A DNA stretch of 64,000 nucleotides, taken from positions 186,001-250,000 of the forward strand of contig JACKHN010000006.1 in the NCBI GenBank assembly GCA_020638975.1. The letters are read 5' to 3'. Shown here piece after piece: positions 26,550-35,251 of this stretch (within the stretch, counting starts at the first letter, position 1; each line of letters opens with the position of its first letter). The notes below the pieces were generated by a model. That model ran no database searches. It worked only from the letters and a program-made list of their open reading frames with translations, and was not told the origin of the DNA. This DNA comes from Planctomycetaceae bacterium (GTDB lineage: Bacteria > Planctomycetota > Planctomycetia > Pirellulales > Pirellulaceae). A program made the position numbers and the translations under genes.

Positions 26550-27632
26550 TTAAAAGCTGCCAATCACTTCACCACCGTTACCGCTGTGAAGTGCTCGGTG
26601 TGCTGTGGTCTCGATCGTATCGCTGAGGAACCGAACAGCCCCATCGCCCATCGTGGCGAGAGCACCTCCGACGTGAAAACTGCGTGGCGCGAAAAAGCCC
26701 GTGAAGTGGATCACCAAGTCGGGGATGCGACTGTTCGGCGTGCTATATCCGTTCGTGAGTGTGCTGATGGCACCTGAATGTGCCCAGGACGTACCACGGC
26801 CACGCAACGCCGCACTCGACGCCCCTCGCCAACTCGACATCGATGACCAGATCACCGACAGATCGGGATTCTCGATGACACCGTTGGGACCGTTCGACCA
26901 ACTTCCTCCCGTGGCCGCCAATCCCTGGACCGGCTGCGCGGCTGGGCTTACGCCGGACGAGCCGTTAAGCGTCGCCTGATACGGTGCTCGCGGTAACGTT
27001 CCACCAGGCAACGTGAAGTCTGCTCCAACACTACGAACGGTCTCGCTCATGAAAACGGTGTTGGAAGTCCCGTCGACAATATCGGCGAACCGAGTGCCAG
27101 AGTTCTCATACACAAACCCATCGGTTCTCCGGCGAAGGTCGTAGTTCGCGCCCATTCCGCTGCCATAGCTGACCATGTAGTTGATTCCGGAGTACTCGGC
27201 ACCACCGGCTCCCACATTCTGTTTCGGAGCTGGATCACTTGGACAAAGCGCTACTTGAAGCGGAGTTGCAAACGAAGCCGCGAACAGCGGATTGGGCATC
27301 AGGGCATTCCAAGGTCCGCTGAAGGCAGGCAGCGCGAAATCCAATTGGTCTTGCAGGTTGACCTGCTCCACGAAGGGCAGCAGACGAGCCTGAGGCGAAA
27401 ATCCTTGAACATTCGGCAAGTAGTTCTGCGCATTGGTCATTGGGAAGGCGCGGAATGTGTCGTGATAGTTGTGCGCAGCTAATCCCCATTGCTTGAGATT
27501 GTTGCTGCATTGCATTCGTCGCGCGGCTTCTCGAGCCGCCTGCACCGCCGGTAGTAACAAAGCGACCAGAATGCCAATGATCGCAATCACGACGAGTAAC
27601 TCAACTAATGTAAAGCCATTGCGTTTATGCAT
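26550..27632 (-). CDS. DUF1559 prepilin-type protein (second copy)
   Basis: The protein is 360 residues and starts MHKRNGFTLVELLVVIAIIG, a prepilin leader with the same helix as the protein at 24610-25554. The DUF1559 body has NNLKQWGLAAHNYHDTFRAFP, then DIVDGTSNTVFMSETV, and ends with FHVGGALATMGDGAVRFLSDTI, corresponding to the HPGG...DGSV block. AGGAG precedes the ATG. It heads the group 27632 to 24610 on the minus strand. It is predicted to sit at the envelope after prepilin-type processing. The role is unknown; planctomycetes carry tens to hundreds of DUF1559 genes. Confidence 0.94.
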   Translation of the reverse strand: MHKRNGFTLVELLVVIAIIGILVALLLPAVQAAREAARRMQCSNNLKQWGLAAHNYHDTFRAFPMTNAQNYLPNVQGFSPQARLLPFVEQVNLQDQLDFALPAFSGPWNALMPNPLFAASFATPLQVALCPSDPAPKQNVGAGGAEYSGINYMVSYGSGMGANYDLRRRTDGFVYENSGTRFADIVDGTSNTVFMSETVRSVGADFTLPGGTLPRAPYQATLNGSSGVSPAAQPVQGLAATGGSWSNGPNGVIENPDLSVIWSSMSSWRGASSAALRGRGTSWAHSGAISTLTNGYSTPNSRIPDLVIHFTGFFAPRSFHVGGALATMGDGAVRFLSDTIETTAHRALHSGNGGEVIGSF

Positions 27633-27809
27633 GGCGTGCTCCTTTGATGGTACGAGGCGAACTCGCTACGGCGTCGATGCGATCGATCAAGCCAACGGCG
27701 CAATCACCAAAGCGATTCGCAAGTGGACAGACTCGATGGACGATGCTGCTCGCTTTCGAACGCTCCTTCTTCCTGAAAGGAACAAAGCGCCGAAATCGAG
27801 AGCAAGGCG

Positions 27810-28391
27810 TTACGCCATGACGCGTGGTGGCGGAGTCGGAGGAGCAAGGAGGGGTGATTCAAACGACTCGTCGAACGGATGAATCCGTGAGCGAAGAGTC
27901 ATGTCGAATGCAGGCGCGTCGGGAAGTGGTTTGCAGATGGCGTTACCGAAGATCGTGATATACTTCGCCAGCCCGCGGCATTTGCTAATGTCGCTAAGCA
28001 GAACGAGTCGTGTCGGCAATTCGCTACCTTGTTCCATGTCACACGAACTAGCAGCTTCACTATCAGTAGCCGAGTGGCTACAACAATTCTGCGGCGCGAC
28101 GGCAGTCGCAGCTGCTAGCAGCTCTGTCAGGAATGGAGGAGGCGTCACGTCGTTTTCGTCGGCCCACGCCAGCCGCTGGGCGACGGAAGTACAACAGCAA
28201 CTTTGCCAGCATTGCTCCGCCGAGTGACACCCGCAACTGCCTCCCTGACAAGGAAATGCCTGCGATGATGTCCGCTTCGTCTGTGGGACGAACATGATTC
28301 CCAGCGACGAAACCAATACACCCACCAGCGCAAGCAAAGAAACTGCGCGGCGACAAATCTCAGCGGTGGGTCGGGCTTGGAATATTCTCAT
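27810..28391 (-). CDS. Cys-rich exported hypothetical protein
   Basis: The protein is about 193 residues. ATG 28391 is preferred because it gives a signal or anchor segment (AVSLLALVGVLVSSLGIMFVP); a longer open frame to 28595 adds 68 residues of low credibility. After the leader comes a dense Cys/His block, CQGGSCGCHSAEQCWQSCCC, followed by QRLAWADENDVTPPPFL and a second Cys pair in PQNCCSH. The spacing suggests a metal- or cofactor-binding site or a disulfide cluster. I do not recognise a named family, although a Cys-rich secreted protein of this pattern next to DUF1559 genes is familiar in planctomycetes. It is on the same strand as the DUF1559/DUF4198 group, 177 nt upstream. A metal-related role is speculative. 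Confidence 0.75.
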   Translation of the reverse strand: MRIFQARPTAEICRRAVSLLALVGVLVSSLGIMFVPQTKRTSSQAFPCQGGSCGCHSAEQCWQSCCCTSVAQRLAWADENDVTPPPFLTELLAAATAVAPQNCCSHSATDSEAASSCDMEQGSELPTRLVLLSDISKCRGLAKYITIFGNAICKPLPDAPAFDMTLRSRIHPFDESFESPLLAPPTPPPRVMA

Positions 28392-28686
28392 TGCACCGGT
28401 CACGCTATTCCACGCAGGTGTGATTGTCAAATGGGTGTGAACAACTGTCGCAGGGCCGGCGTAGCACAGTAGCGACCGAGGGAGCGGTAGGGCTGGCGGG
28501 CGAATTAAATTGCGATTAGCTGCGACAATTTGTCTAAGGAATCCTTCGTTTGTTAAGGATTTTCTGGCCTTTACGCGTCCACCCTTTCTCGGCACAATAC
28601 CGCCCCACTTTCAGAATTTGGGGGAGTCTCGTCGGATGAGGCTCATGGTTCACGGAAGAATTCGTTTACAGCAAGGAGTGCTGAAC

Positions 28687-29328
28687 GTGAGAATCACTCT
28701 TCTCTCCGCCACAATTGTGGCAAGCATGTTGATTGGCCCTGGAATCTTGTTCGAGAACCAGGTCAAAGCCCAAGGACAACCCGCGGCACCCCGCGGCACC
28801 AACGTCGCCGTCGTCGATGTTGGTTTCATCTTTAAGAACGCGACACGCTTCAAGCAGTCGATGGACGACATCAAGAATGACGACGAGCGTTTCAAGCAGG
28901 AAGTCCTCGCCAAGCAAGAGGCGATGCAAGCTGCCGTTCAGAATCTGCAAAAGATGCAAAAGGGCGGAACTGACTACAAGATCCTCGAAGAACAGATCGC
29001 GGGGGATCAAACTAAGTTGCGTCTAGACATGGCCCGCAAACAGAAAGAGCGAATCGAGCAAGAAGCGAAAGTCTATTTCAACGCGTATCGCGAACTGGAA
29101 GATCACATCAACAAGTTCGCAACGACCTATGGGATTGATCTTGTCCTTCGGTTCAACGCCGAAGAGATGGATCCATCACAGCCAGAATCGGTTTTGAACG
29201 GCATCAATCGATTCGTGGTCTATCAGCGTGACCTGAACATCACGGGACACATTCTCGACACGATGAACCGCCAGACTCCGACGGCGGACAGGAACAACGG
29301 TGCGCCGTTCGTACCACCGCGACGATAG
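28687..29328 (+). CDS. OmpH/Skp-family periplasmic chaperone
   Basis: The protein is about 213 residues. Skp/OmpH trimers hold unfolded outer-membrane proteins in the periplasm. GTG 28687 is preferred because AAGGAG lies 8 nt upstream and it yields a signal peptide (ITLLSATIVASMLIGPGILF). ATG 28636 is an alternative. The mature region begins NVAVVDVGFIFKNATRFKQSMDDIKND, the conserved OmpH start, followed by a long Lys/Glu/Gln-rich coiled coil (about residues 60-130) and a C-terminal beta-strand region (YGIDLVLRFNAEEMD). It is 56 nt upstream of lpxC on the same strand, mirroring the skp-lpx linkage of Gram-negative bacteria. This supports a conventional outer membrane. Confidence 0.92.
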   Translation: MRITLLSATIVASMLIGPGILFENQVKAQGQPAAPRGTNVAVVDVGFIFKNATRFKQSMDDIKNDDERFKQEVLAKQEAMQAAVQNLQKMQKGGTDYKILEEQIAGDQTKLRLDMARKQKERIEQEAKVYFNAYRELEDHINKFATTYGIDLVLRFNAEEMDPSQPESVLNGINRFVVYQRDLNITGHILDTMNRQTPTADRNNGAPFVPPRR

Positions 29329-29384
29329 CCCTTTGATGGTTTGTTGGGTTCGACGATTCCCTCATCTTGATGATCAGCTGCTGA

Positions 29385-30260
29385 ATGCTTCCTCTTCGAT
29401 CGCAACACACAATTACCAAACCGGTCGTCGTGACCGGCTTTGGCTACTGGAGTGGCCAGGACATACGAGTCGAGTTCCGCCCCGCGCCCGCGGGGACGGG
29501 ACTCGTCTTTGTTAGAAAAGATATTCCTTCTCAACCGCGAATTCCGGCTCTGGTCGCAAATCGCATTGAAACACCGCTGCGGACAACGCTTGTCTCGCAC
29601 GGTGTCTCGGTCGAGATGGTTGAACATGTCTTGGCAGCTTGTGCCGGATTGGAAGTAGACAACTGTGAGATTTGGGTTGATCAACCTGAAATGCCAGGTT
29701 GCGACGGCTCGAGTCAAGCATTTGTCGATGCGTTGACGGAAGCGGAGATCGTCGCGCAAGATGCGTTGCGTTCGAGGCTTGTCGTGACGGAAGTGACTCG
29801 TGTCGGCGACGAGGACAGTTGGGTGGAGATCCGCCCACGGCCTCGTGGCGGGTTCAAGGTGAAGTATCGATTGGACTATGGTTCCGATAACGCCATCGGG
29901 CGGCAGACGATCGAATTGGCCGTGACGCCCAAGACTTTTCGGAGCGAGCTTGCAGCGGCGCGAACATTTTTACTCGAATCCGAGGCCGAATGGTTGCGAA
30001 GTCGCGGACTCGGAACGCGAGTTACGACGAAGGACTTAGTGGTCTTCGGTGACGAAGGCCCGATTGACAACGAACTGCGATTCGAAGACGAATGCGTTCG
30101 ACATAAAACACTCGACTTGGTTGGCGACTTTGCCCTCGCGGGGTGCGAGATCGTTGGTCAAGTGATGGCTCAACGAAGTGGTCATCGGCTGAACGCGGAA
30201 CTGGTTCGCGTGTTGCTTGCCGAAGGCGAAATCATCGGCGAGCAGCGACGGACGGCGTGA
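29385..30260 (+). CDS. lpxC: UDP-3-O-acyl-N-acetylglucosamine deacetylase
   Basis: LpxC is the zinc-dependent, committed step of lipid A synthesis, removing acetate from UDP-3-O-acyl-GlcNAc. The protein is 291 residues, slightly shorter than Escherichia coli LpxC (305). Zinc ligands are visible: His81 in MVEHVLAACAGLEVDN, and His240 and Asp244 in RHKTLDLVGD. The general acid/base His267 lies in SGHRLNAELV. It lacks the FabZ fusion found in Bacteroidetes. It stands between the OmpH gene (56 nt upstream) and lpxA (34 nt downstream) and so belongs to one lipid A/outer-membrane operon. Confidence 0.95.
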   Translation: MLPLRSQHTITKPVVVTGFGYWSGQDIRVEFRPAPAGTGLVFVRKDIPSQPRIPALVANRIETPLRTTLVSHGVSVEMVEHVLAACAGLEVDNCEIWVDQPEMPGCDGSSQAFVDALTEAEIVAQDALRSRLVVTEVTRVGDEDSWVEIRPRPRGGFKVKYRLDYGSDNAIGRQTIELAVTPKTFRSELAAARTFLLESEAEWLRSRGLGTRVTTKDLVVFGDEGPIDNELRFEDECVRHKTLDLVGDFALAGCEIVGQVMAQRSGHRLNAELVRVLLAEGEIIGEQRRTA

Positions 30261-30294
30261 CACGGAAGTCACGTCGCAATTGGTAACATTAGAG

Positions 30295-31107
30295 ATGGAC
30301 CTCGCTATGGCAGTCGCTACCACAGCGGTTGTTGACCCACGCGCCCAGATCGACGTCGATGTCGAGATTGGACCGTTTTGTGTGGTCGGCCCAGATGTCC
30401 GAATCGGTCGCGGCACGCGGCTCGAAAATACCGTGACGCTCATGGGCCGCGTAACACTTGGCCAGTACAATCACATCTTTCCCGGCACCGTAATCGGCGC
30501 GCCACCGCAGGATATTTCCTATCGTGGTGAAGATACGGCCGTCGAGATTGGCGACCACAACGTAATTCGCGAATCGGTGACGATCAACCGCGCGACGACC
30601 AAAGAAGATGGCGTCACGTCGATCGGCGATCACTGTTATCTCATGGCGTCCAGCCACGTCGCTCACGATTGTCGACTGGCTAGTCGAATCATCATGGCGA
30701 ACGCGACGCTGCTTGGCGGTCACGTACACGTCCACGACGATGCGACGCTGTCAGGGGGATCCGCGGTACATCATTTCACAACGATCGGAAGCTTCAGCTT
30801 TGTTGGAGGGTTAAGTCGTGTGCTGCACGATGTGCCGCCCTTCATGTTGGTCGAAGGCCAGCCGACTCGCCCTCGCTGTGTGAACATCGTTGCGCTAAAG
30901 CGAAACGACTTCCCTGCGGATACGATCCGCGCCCTTACAGAAGCCTATAAGCTGATTTATCGCTCGAAGGTTGGTGTCGACCATGCTCGCGAGATTCTGC
31001 GCAGCAACGGTCATCTGGTGCCCGCCGTGAACCATTTACTTGGTTTCATTCAAAGTCAACACGAAGGTCGGCACGGACGTGGCCGCGAACGAAGGAGAGC
31101 CGCGTGA
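30295..31107 (+). CDS. lpxA: Acyl-ACP--UDP-N-acetylglucosamine O-acyltransferase
   Basis: LpxA puts the first acyl chain on UDP-GlcNAc at the start of lipid A synthesis. The protein is about 270 residues from ATG 30295; ATG 30307 is also possible. The N-terminal two thirds is a left-handed parallel beta-helix of hexapeptide repeats (AQIDVDVEIGPFCVVGPDVRIGRG). Family blocks are GAPPQDISYRGEDTAVEIGDHNVIRESVTINRAT and SSHVAHDC, in which His124 aligns with the catalytic His125 of E. coli. The C-terminal helical domain (NIVALKRNDFPADTIRALTEAYKLIYRS) is present. The stop overlaps the GTG of the downstream oxidoreductase, indicating translational coupling. Confidence 0.95.
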   Translation: MDLAMAVATTAVVDPRAQIDVDVEIGPFCVVGPDVRIGRGTRLENTVTLMGRVTLGQYNHIFPGTVIGAPPQDISYRGEDTAVEIGDHNVIRESVTINRATTKEDGVTSIGDHCYLMASSHVAHDCRLASRIIMANATLLGGHVHVHDDATLSGGSAVHHFTTIGSFSFVGGLSRVLHDVPPFMLVEGQPTRPRCVNIVALKRNDFPADTIRALTEAYKLIYRSKVGVDHAREILRSNGHLVPAVNHLLGFIQSQHEGRHGRGRERRRAA

Positions 31108-32216
31108 GACCCTTACGGATAGCAGTGATTGGTGCGGGACATCTTGGCCGCATTCACACCCGTTTACTGAAGCCGCTTGATGACATTGAGTTGGTGGGCG
31201 TTGTCGATCCCATTCCAGAAGCGCGCGAACGCATCGTGGCGGAATATGGTGTACCGGTGTTCGAGCACCAGGAGGAGTTGCCCACAGATATCGATGGCGC
31301 GATTGTGGCGACAACGACGGAATATCATCACGCCGTCGGTACTGCCCTGCTGCGGCAAGGCGTTCATTTGTTTATTGAAAAGCCAATCAGTTCGACCGTC
31401 GAGCAAGCAGACGAGTTGGTCGGCCTCGCCAAAGGCAATGGGCTGGTGCTGCAGGTTGGGCACGTCGAACGATTCAACCCGGCGTGGCGTGCCGTCGCAG
31501 CCCGCGTTCGCAGGCCTCGCTATATCGAAGCAGTGCGAATGAGCGGCTACACGTTTCGTTCAACCGATATTGGTGTGGTGCTGGACCTGATGATTCACGA
31601 TCTCGATCTCGTCCTCTCGACGGTGCGGAGCGACGTCGTCGAAATCGACGCGATTGGCTCGACGGTGTTTGGTCCACACGAAGACATGGCCCACGCTCAT
31701 CTCCGCTTTGCCAACGGGTGCATTGCCAACCTGAATACCTCACGTACGAGCTTCTATTCGCAACGAACGATGCAAATCGTCACGGATCGTGTCTATGGAA
31801 GCGTCGATTTTGGCGACTTCAGCGCGAAGATCGTTCGTCCGAGCAAACAAGTGTTACGCGGCGAGATTGACGTGCAGACGATGTCCGTCGAAGAGCGAGA
31901 GCGAGTCAAACACAATCTTTTCACGGATATGTTGCCCGTGTCGGACTTGGCCGTAGAAAGACGTAACGCCATCCAAGACGAGCAAGCCGACTTTTTGAAC
32001 TGTATCCGAACCGGGCGCCGCCCACGAGTGTGTGGCGAGCAGGGACGCTATTGCCTAAGCGTCGCCGAGAAGATCCTCGACCGAATTCGCGAAGCCGAAG
32101 ATCTGGCCTCGCGTTTTCCGCAACGGCTGCGAGTGGCCAGTCGCGCCAAGACGACGGTGCCTGCGCTGGAACGGCGACCGACAAATGTAAATCAGCGTGA
32201 GCGGCGGGCTGGGTAG
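31104..32216 (+). CDS. Gfo/Idh/MocA-family NAD-dependent oxidoreductase, coupled to lpxA (GnnA-like candidate)
   Basis: The protein is 370 residues. A Rossmann fold opens the protein (IAVIGAGHLGRIHTRLL), followed by the family EKP motif (HLFIEKPIS) and the C-terminal alpha/beta sheet domain with DLMIHDLDLVLS supplying the usual Asp/His catalytic region. The start GTG overlaps the lpxA stop (GTGA) and has GAAGGAG upstream, so it is translated with lpxA. In Leptospira and Acidithiobacillus, a Gfo/Idh enzyme beside lpxA (GnnA) oxidises the 3-OH of UDP-GlcNAc so that GnnB can aminate it, giving amide-linked lipid A. That role is plausible here by context. No GnnB-like transaminase lies within the window, so another sugar oxidoreductase role is open. 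Confidence 0.88.
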   Translation: MRPLRIAVIGAGHLGRIHTRLLKPLDDIELVGVVDPIPEARERIVAEYGVPVFEHQEELPTDIDGAIVATTTEYHHAVGTALLRQGVHLFIEKPISSTVEQADELVGLAKGNGLVLQVGHVERFNPAWRAVAARVRRPRYIEAVRMSGYTFRSTDIGVVLDLMIHDLDLVLSTVRSDVVEIDAIGSTVFGPHEDMAHAHLRFANGCIANLNTSRTSFYSQRTMQIVTDRVYGSVDFGDFSAKIVRPSKQVLRGEIDVQTMSVEERERVKHNLFTDMLPVSDLAVERRNAIQDEQADFLNCIRTGRRPRVCGEQGRYCLSVAEKILDRIREAEDLASRFPQRLRVASRAKTTVPALERRPTNVNQRERRAG

Positions 32217-32327
32217 GCCCGCTGCATTTTTCTATTTCGGCGCTGACGGTCGTCATTTGTAATGTCGGCTTTCTTCATGCAACTGACCGAGGCTTTACGC
32301 AAGGACAGGGGAGCCTAGCACGCTGGA

Positions 32328-33806
32328 CTAGTGGAGCCACTCAATACCCACGTAACCGCCATCGAAGAACAGGCCGTTTGTGTTGATCCCAGCAACGCCA
32401 ACACTGAGATCTGACACCGCAATCTGATCTGTAGACGTGGCTACTTGCGAGACGCCGATGATCTCGTACGCCGCTCGCACTCGCAAACGTTCGGTAATGC
32501 ACCACGCAACATCGATTCCAAACTCGCCAATGAACGCGACATCGTAGTCGTTGCCGTGAATCGGCGGACCCAGGAATGACGATTGAATGTTCGTATCGAC
32601 AAAGTTGTAGTACACGCCTCCCTTAGCAAAGATGCGGGAGCGAAATCCCCCGACATCAGCAACTCGCATCAGACGTCCTACCTGAACGCCGAGCAAATCG
32701 TTTTGCGTCGCGATGTTGAGCGCACCGGCTACCGGGAGGTCTAACTCATCGACGATGAGATTGTCCTCGAAACGGAGCCAGCGAAGTCCGATAAAGCAGC
32801 CGCAATGGTCACACAGATAGTCGCCGATGTTTAATTCCGCTCCGACGAGCCGCGATGAGTAACGCACATCGAACTCGCCCGGCGCGACCGCGAGTTGAAA
32901 CCCAGGCCCTTGCAGTGCGACACTGCCAGCGACTTGCTCGGAAGCACTCCAGTCGTCGATCCACATCGCCCGGCCTTCAATCGTCACGCCACTGGCAGTG
33001 TGCCGGGCGAGTGACGCCTGCATCCCCAACGCGAAATCAAAAGGAAGGTTCGACGCATTCAAGGTCGGCGAACCAATCGCGGTTGGAGTGATCAGGGCAT
33101 AAGAATGCAGGTAGGATCGCCGCAACGCGAGTAAGTCGATGCTGCCTTCCCAGAATCCGCAGCTCGACTGACAAGTTGGATCGACGATCGGATAATTCTT
33201 CTGCACGTCGTTAAGCGGAGGGGCGACCGCCGCCGCGTTTGCTTCAGCGAACTGAACTGTTGCGGGCGCTGATGTCATCCAGGTGCCATAGCCCTGCTGC
33301 GACGGCATCTGGGAATTCTCAAGACTGTACGGCTGCACGCCACTTGGAAAGGACGCCGGACGAGTTCTCGCGCCCCAGCCAGACCACGGATCATTGTAGG
33401 AACTAGTCGGTGTTGTCGGTGGCAGATAACTAGCAGATTGGTAAGTCGCGGACGGTTGGCTTCTATTCGGCGGTGGCATCTGCGTGGGTGGTGAGATCTG
33501 CTGAGTTACACCGCCTGTTGGCGGGAAGCTTCCTTGAACTGGATAGCGGACTTGAGTTTGAGCCAACGGAACCGAGTAGTTGAGCGGGGCAGGCGTCGTT
33601 GCGGGTTGTGCTCGAGTGTAGTCGCTGCCGAGTTGCTGGGCATAGCTCGGCGGGACATGGCCTTCCTGCGGCATGTTCTGCGGGGAGTCGCCTCGTGAAT
33701 CATGTGCGGGTGGGCGAGAGCCGAACCACGAACGCTGAGCGTGAACCTGTCCTATGGTCAGCAACGTCAGCACGACGAGCAGAGAACCAAACAGACTCCT
33801 TCGCAT
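32328..33806 (-). CDS. BBP7-type outer-membrane beta-barrel protein
   Basis: The protein is 492 residues with a signal peptide (LFGSLLVVLTLLTIGQVHAQ). Residues 30-200 are a Pro/Gln/Ser/Thr-rich low-complexity region. From about residue 215 it becomes a beta-rich barrel (FWEGSIDLLALRRSYLHSYALITPTAIG; VGAELNIGDYLCDHCGCFIGLRWLRFEDN; RIFAKGGVYYNFVDTN; RVRAAYEIIGVSQVA), ending in GYVGIEWLH. This order matches the planctomycete BBP7 outer-membrane family. The DHCGC segment is unusual for a barrel and may form a disulfide. It probably acts as a porin or surface protein. It converges with the Gfo/Idh gene. Confidence 0.85.
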   Translation of the reverse strand: MRRSLFGSLLVVLTLLTIGQVHAQRSWFGSRPPAHDSRGDSPQNMPQEGHVPPSYAQQLGSDYTRAQPATTPAPLNYSVPLAQTQVRYPVQGSFPPTGGVTQQISPPTQMPPPNRSQPSATYQSASYLPPTTPTSSYNDPWSGWGARTRPASFPSGVQPYSLENSQMPSQQGYGTWMTSAPATVQFAEANAAAVAPPLNDVQKNYPIVDPTCQSSCGFWEGSIDLLALRRSYLHSYALITPTAIGSPTLNASNLPFDFALGMQASLARHTASGVTIEGRAMWIDDWSASEQVAGSVALQGPGFQLAVAPGEFDVRYSSRLVGAELNIGDYLCDHCGCFIGLRWLRFEDNLIVDELDLPVAGALNIATQNDLLGVQVGRLMRVADVGGFRSRIFAKGGVYYNFVDTNIQSSFLGPPIHGNDYDVAFIGEFGIDVAWCITERLRVRAAYEIIGVSQVATSTDQIAVSDLSVGVAGINTNGLFFDGGYVGIEWLH

Positions 33807-34015
33807 GTCAGCGCATCCTTACACGTCGGTTGACGTTCCTTGTCAGCCGTGTCTCCCGGCTCGTTCAATAACAGCGCGCTGCGATTGAGATCGCCGCCAC
33901 CTATAGTTTTGGTCATCGGCTTTCGGTCTGCGGTGTAATCGCGCAAAAGCGGCGATCTGACACGATCCGGACAAGCGAATGAGAATCTGTAACTCATGTG
34001 CGCATTATGCTTGTC

Positions 34016-34354
34016 TTACCGACCAATGGTGAGCTGTACACTAGTGGGCTTGCCGTGCCACGCGCCGGCGCTGAGCGTATGGACTTCAACCGTGGTTCGA
34101 CCGGCTCCTTGAAAGTACAACTGACCCAGCCCTAAACGAAGGTCAAGAATCCACTCGCCTCGAACTGCATCGGCTTGCTTTTCGTCTAAGATCTGACTCC
34201 GGTCGATGCCAGCCGCGTGAAGAGCCAGGGGCAGCGAAGACACTTGGCCGTTGGCGCGTGGTGCGAGGTCTGCCGCCTCCGTTACAACCTCGCTAAAAAA
34301 AGAAGTTGCAACGATTAGGCAGAAGATGACGAATCGAGTCGTGGTTGATGGCAT
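34016..34354 (-). CDS. Small exported protein with LPxxL/RGE leader motif (paralog 1)
   Basis: The protein is 112 residues with no family I can name. It has a signal peptide (FVIFCLIVATSFFSEVVTEA), then LPLALHAAGIDRSQILDEKQADAVRGE, with RGE at residues 65-67, then a short beta-type tail ending in VQLTIGR. The LPxxL box and the L-x-x-x-x-A-x-x-[IV]-R-G-E motif recur in the neighbours at 34489-34944, 35252-35842 and 35895-36509. The motif resembles double-glycine leaders (LSxxELxxIxGG) recognised by C39 peptidases, and a C39 peptidase is encoded at 36699-37406. I infer cleavage at or after RGE. This is the shortest paralog and may be a minor component or nucleator. Confidence 0.8.
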   Translation of the reverse strand: MPSTTTRFVIFCLIVATSFFSEVVTEAADLAPRANGQVSSLPLALHAAGIDRSQILDEKQADAVRGEWILDLRLGLGQLYFQGAGRTTVEVHTLSAGAWHGKPTSVQLTIGR

Positions 34355-34410
34355 GCTTCATATCCTTTGCTACTGGTTTAAGGCGAGCTGCAATTGCTGA
34401 CTTACCGGCA

Positions 34411-34465
34411 GGACGGACGCCACGTCCGTCCACATCTGACGAACGGACGAGGCGTCCGTCCTACG
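34411..34465. repeat. Double palindromic intergenic repeat
   Basis: GGACGGACG-CCA-CGTCCGTCC (34411-34431) is followed by ACGGACG-AGG-CGTCCGT (34443-34459) and the edge TCCTACG. The outer arms GGACGGACGCC (34411-34421) and GGCGTCCGTCC (34451-34461) can also pair with each other. It lies between paralogs 1 and 2 of the RGE-leader family, where it could attenuate expression of the downstream gene. Confidence 0.75.
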
Positions 34466-34488
34466 AAAGACGCACATTTTGATAGGCA

Positions 34489-34944
34489 TTAACGGAAGTC
34501 GACGCTGAACTGCCCTGGCAGTATCGTGGCCTTGATCGACGAGATGCTGCCAGTCGCAGCCACGCCAGTCGCCAGTCGATCGCTGACATTCGCTTGGATC
34601 GTTCCAATCACACGCGGGGCACCGCTCAAGGTCGCCGTGCCCGTCGTCTGGGCGGTGAGACCAATGCCGCTGGCACCATCTGTCAACTGAAGAGCAACTC
34701 GCTCGCCGCCAACATGAGCGGTCAATTGCGAGCCGATACTGACGGCCAGTAAGTCCGCGATGATGCCGCTGTTGAACTCACCTCGGATCTGATGCGTTTC
34801 GGCTTCGCGAAGCACGGCGACATTGGCGTTGCCCATCACACCGGCGAGCGAGGCAGGCAACTCGTCGCCTTGGCACGTGCCAGCGATTGAAGCGAACAAC
34901 ACGAGTCCGATGGTCGACTTCGTAAGTCTTCGTTTCTGTTCCAC
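34489..34944 (-). CDS. Small exported protein with LPxxL/RGE leader motif (paralog 2)
   Basis: The protein is 151 residues. GTG 34944 is set by a strong AGGAGG about 6 nt upstream. The signal peptide (STIGLVLFASIAGTCQG) is followed by DELPASLAGVMGNANVAVLREAETHQIRGE, with RGE at residues 54-56. The mature region is Gly/Thr/Ala-rich with alternating hydrophobics (SQLTAHVGGERVALQLTDG, IGLTAQTTGTATLSGAPRVIGTIQANV) and ends QFSVDFR. Its beta-strand-like pattern resembles an amyloid- or fibre-forming protein. It is upstream of paralog 1 on the same strand and divergent from paralogs 3 and 4. The motif and the nearby C39 peptidase suggest that it is a processing substrate. Confidence 0.83.
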   Translation of the reverse strand: MEQKRRLTKSTIGLVLFASIAGTCQGDELPASLAGVMGNANVAVLREAETHQIRGEFNSGIIADLLAVSIGSQLTAHVGGERVALQLTDGASGIGLTAQTTGTATLSGAPRVIGTIQANVSDRLATGVAATGSISSIKATILPGQFSVDFR

Positions 34945-35251
34945 GCGACACCTCCTACTTAGATGACTTGTTCGGTTGGAACCATTGCAGCCCTCGTGCC
35001 AAACCGATCACGTCGATGATGAAACGCGATGAATTAAGACGCCCGTTTGCCACGGTATCAAGCGAATTGCTAAGCCATTCCGAGCGATCGCAAGTATTGA
35101 TGGGCGGCGATCTCGCGGATGCAATCGTTGAACGACTGTTCCCTCGCGGCAACTCATGTTGATTCTTTGCAACAAAATTGACACACCTCAGGCGGCGACT
35201 AGTTTCGAATTCATGGCCCTTCCTCTAGCACATTTCCATGAAAGAGCCGCT
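34945..35251. other. Divergent promoter region between the two RGE-leader gene pairs
   Basis: These 307 bases separate the outward-facing paralogs 2 and 3, so promoters for both pairs must lie here or nearby. TTGACA occurs at 35178-35183, oriented towards paralog 3, but I find no good -10 at the right distance. Short frames present here have no domain or ribosome-site support. No palindrome was seen. Confidence 0.5.

Noticed and set aside
34968..35162. Short overlapping frames between the divergent RGE-leader pairs
   Set aside because: They have no ribosome-binding site, signal or domain, and they lie where promoters are expected.
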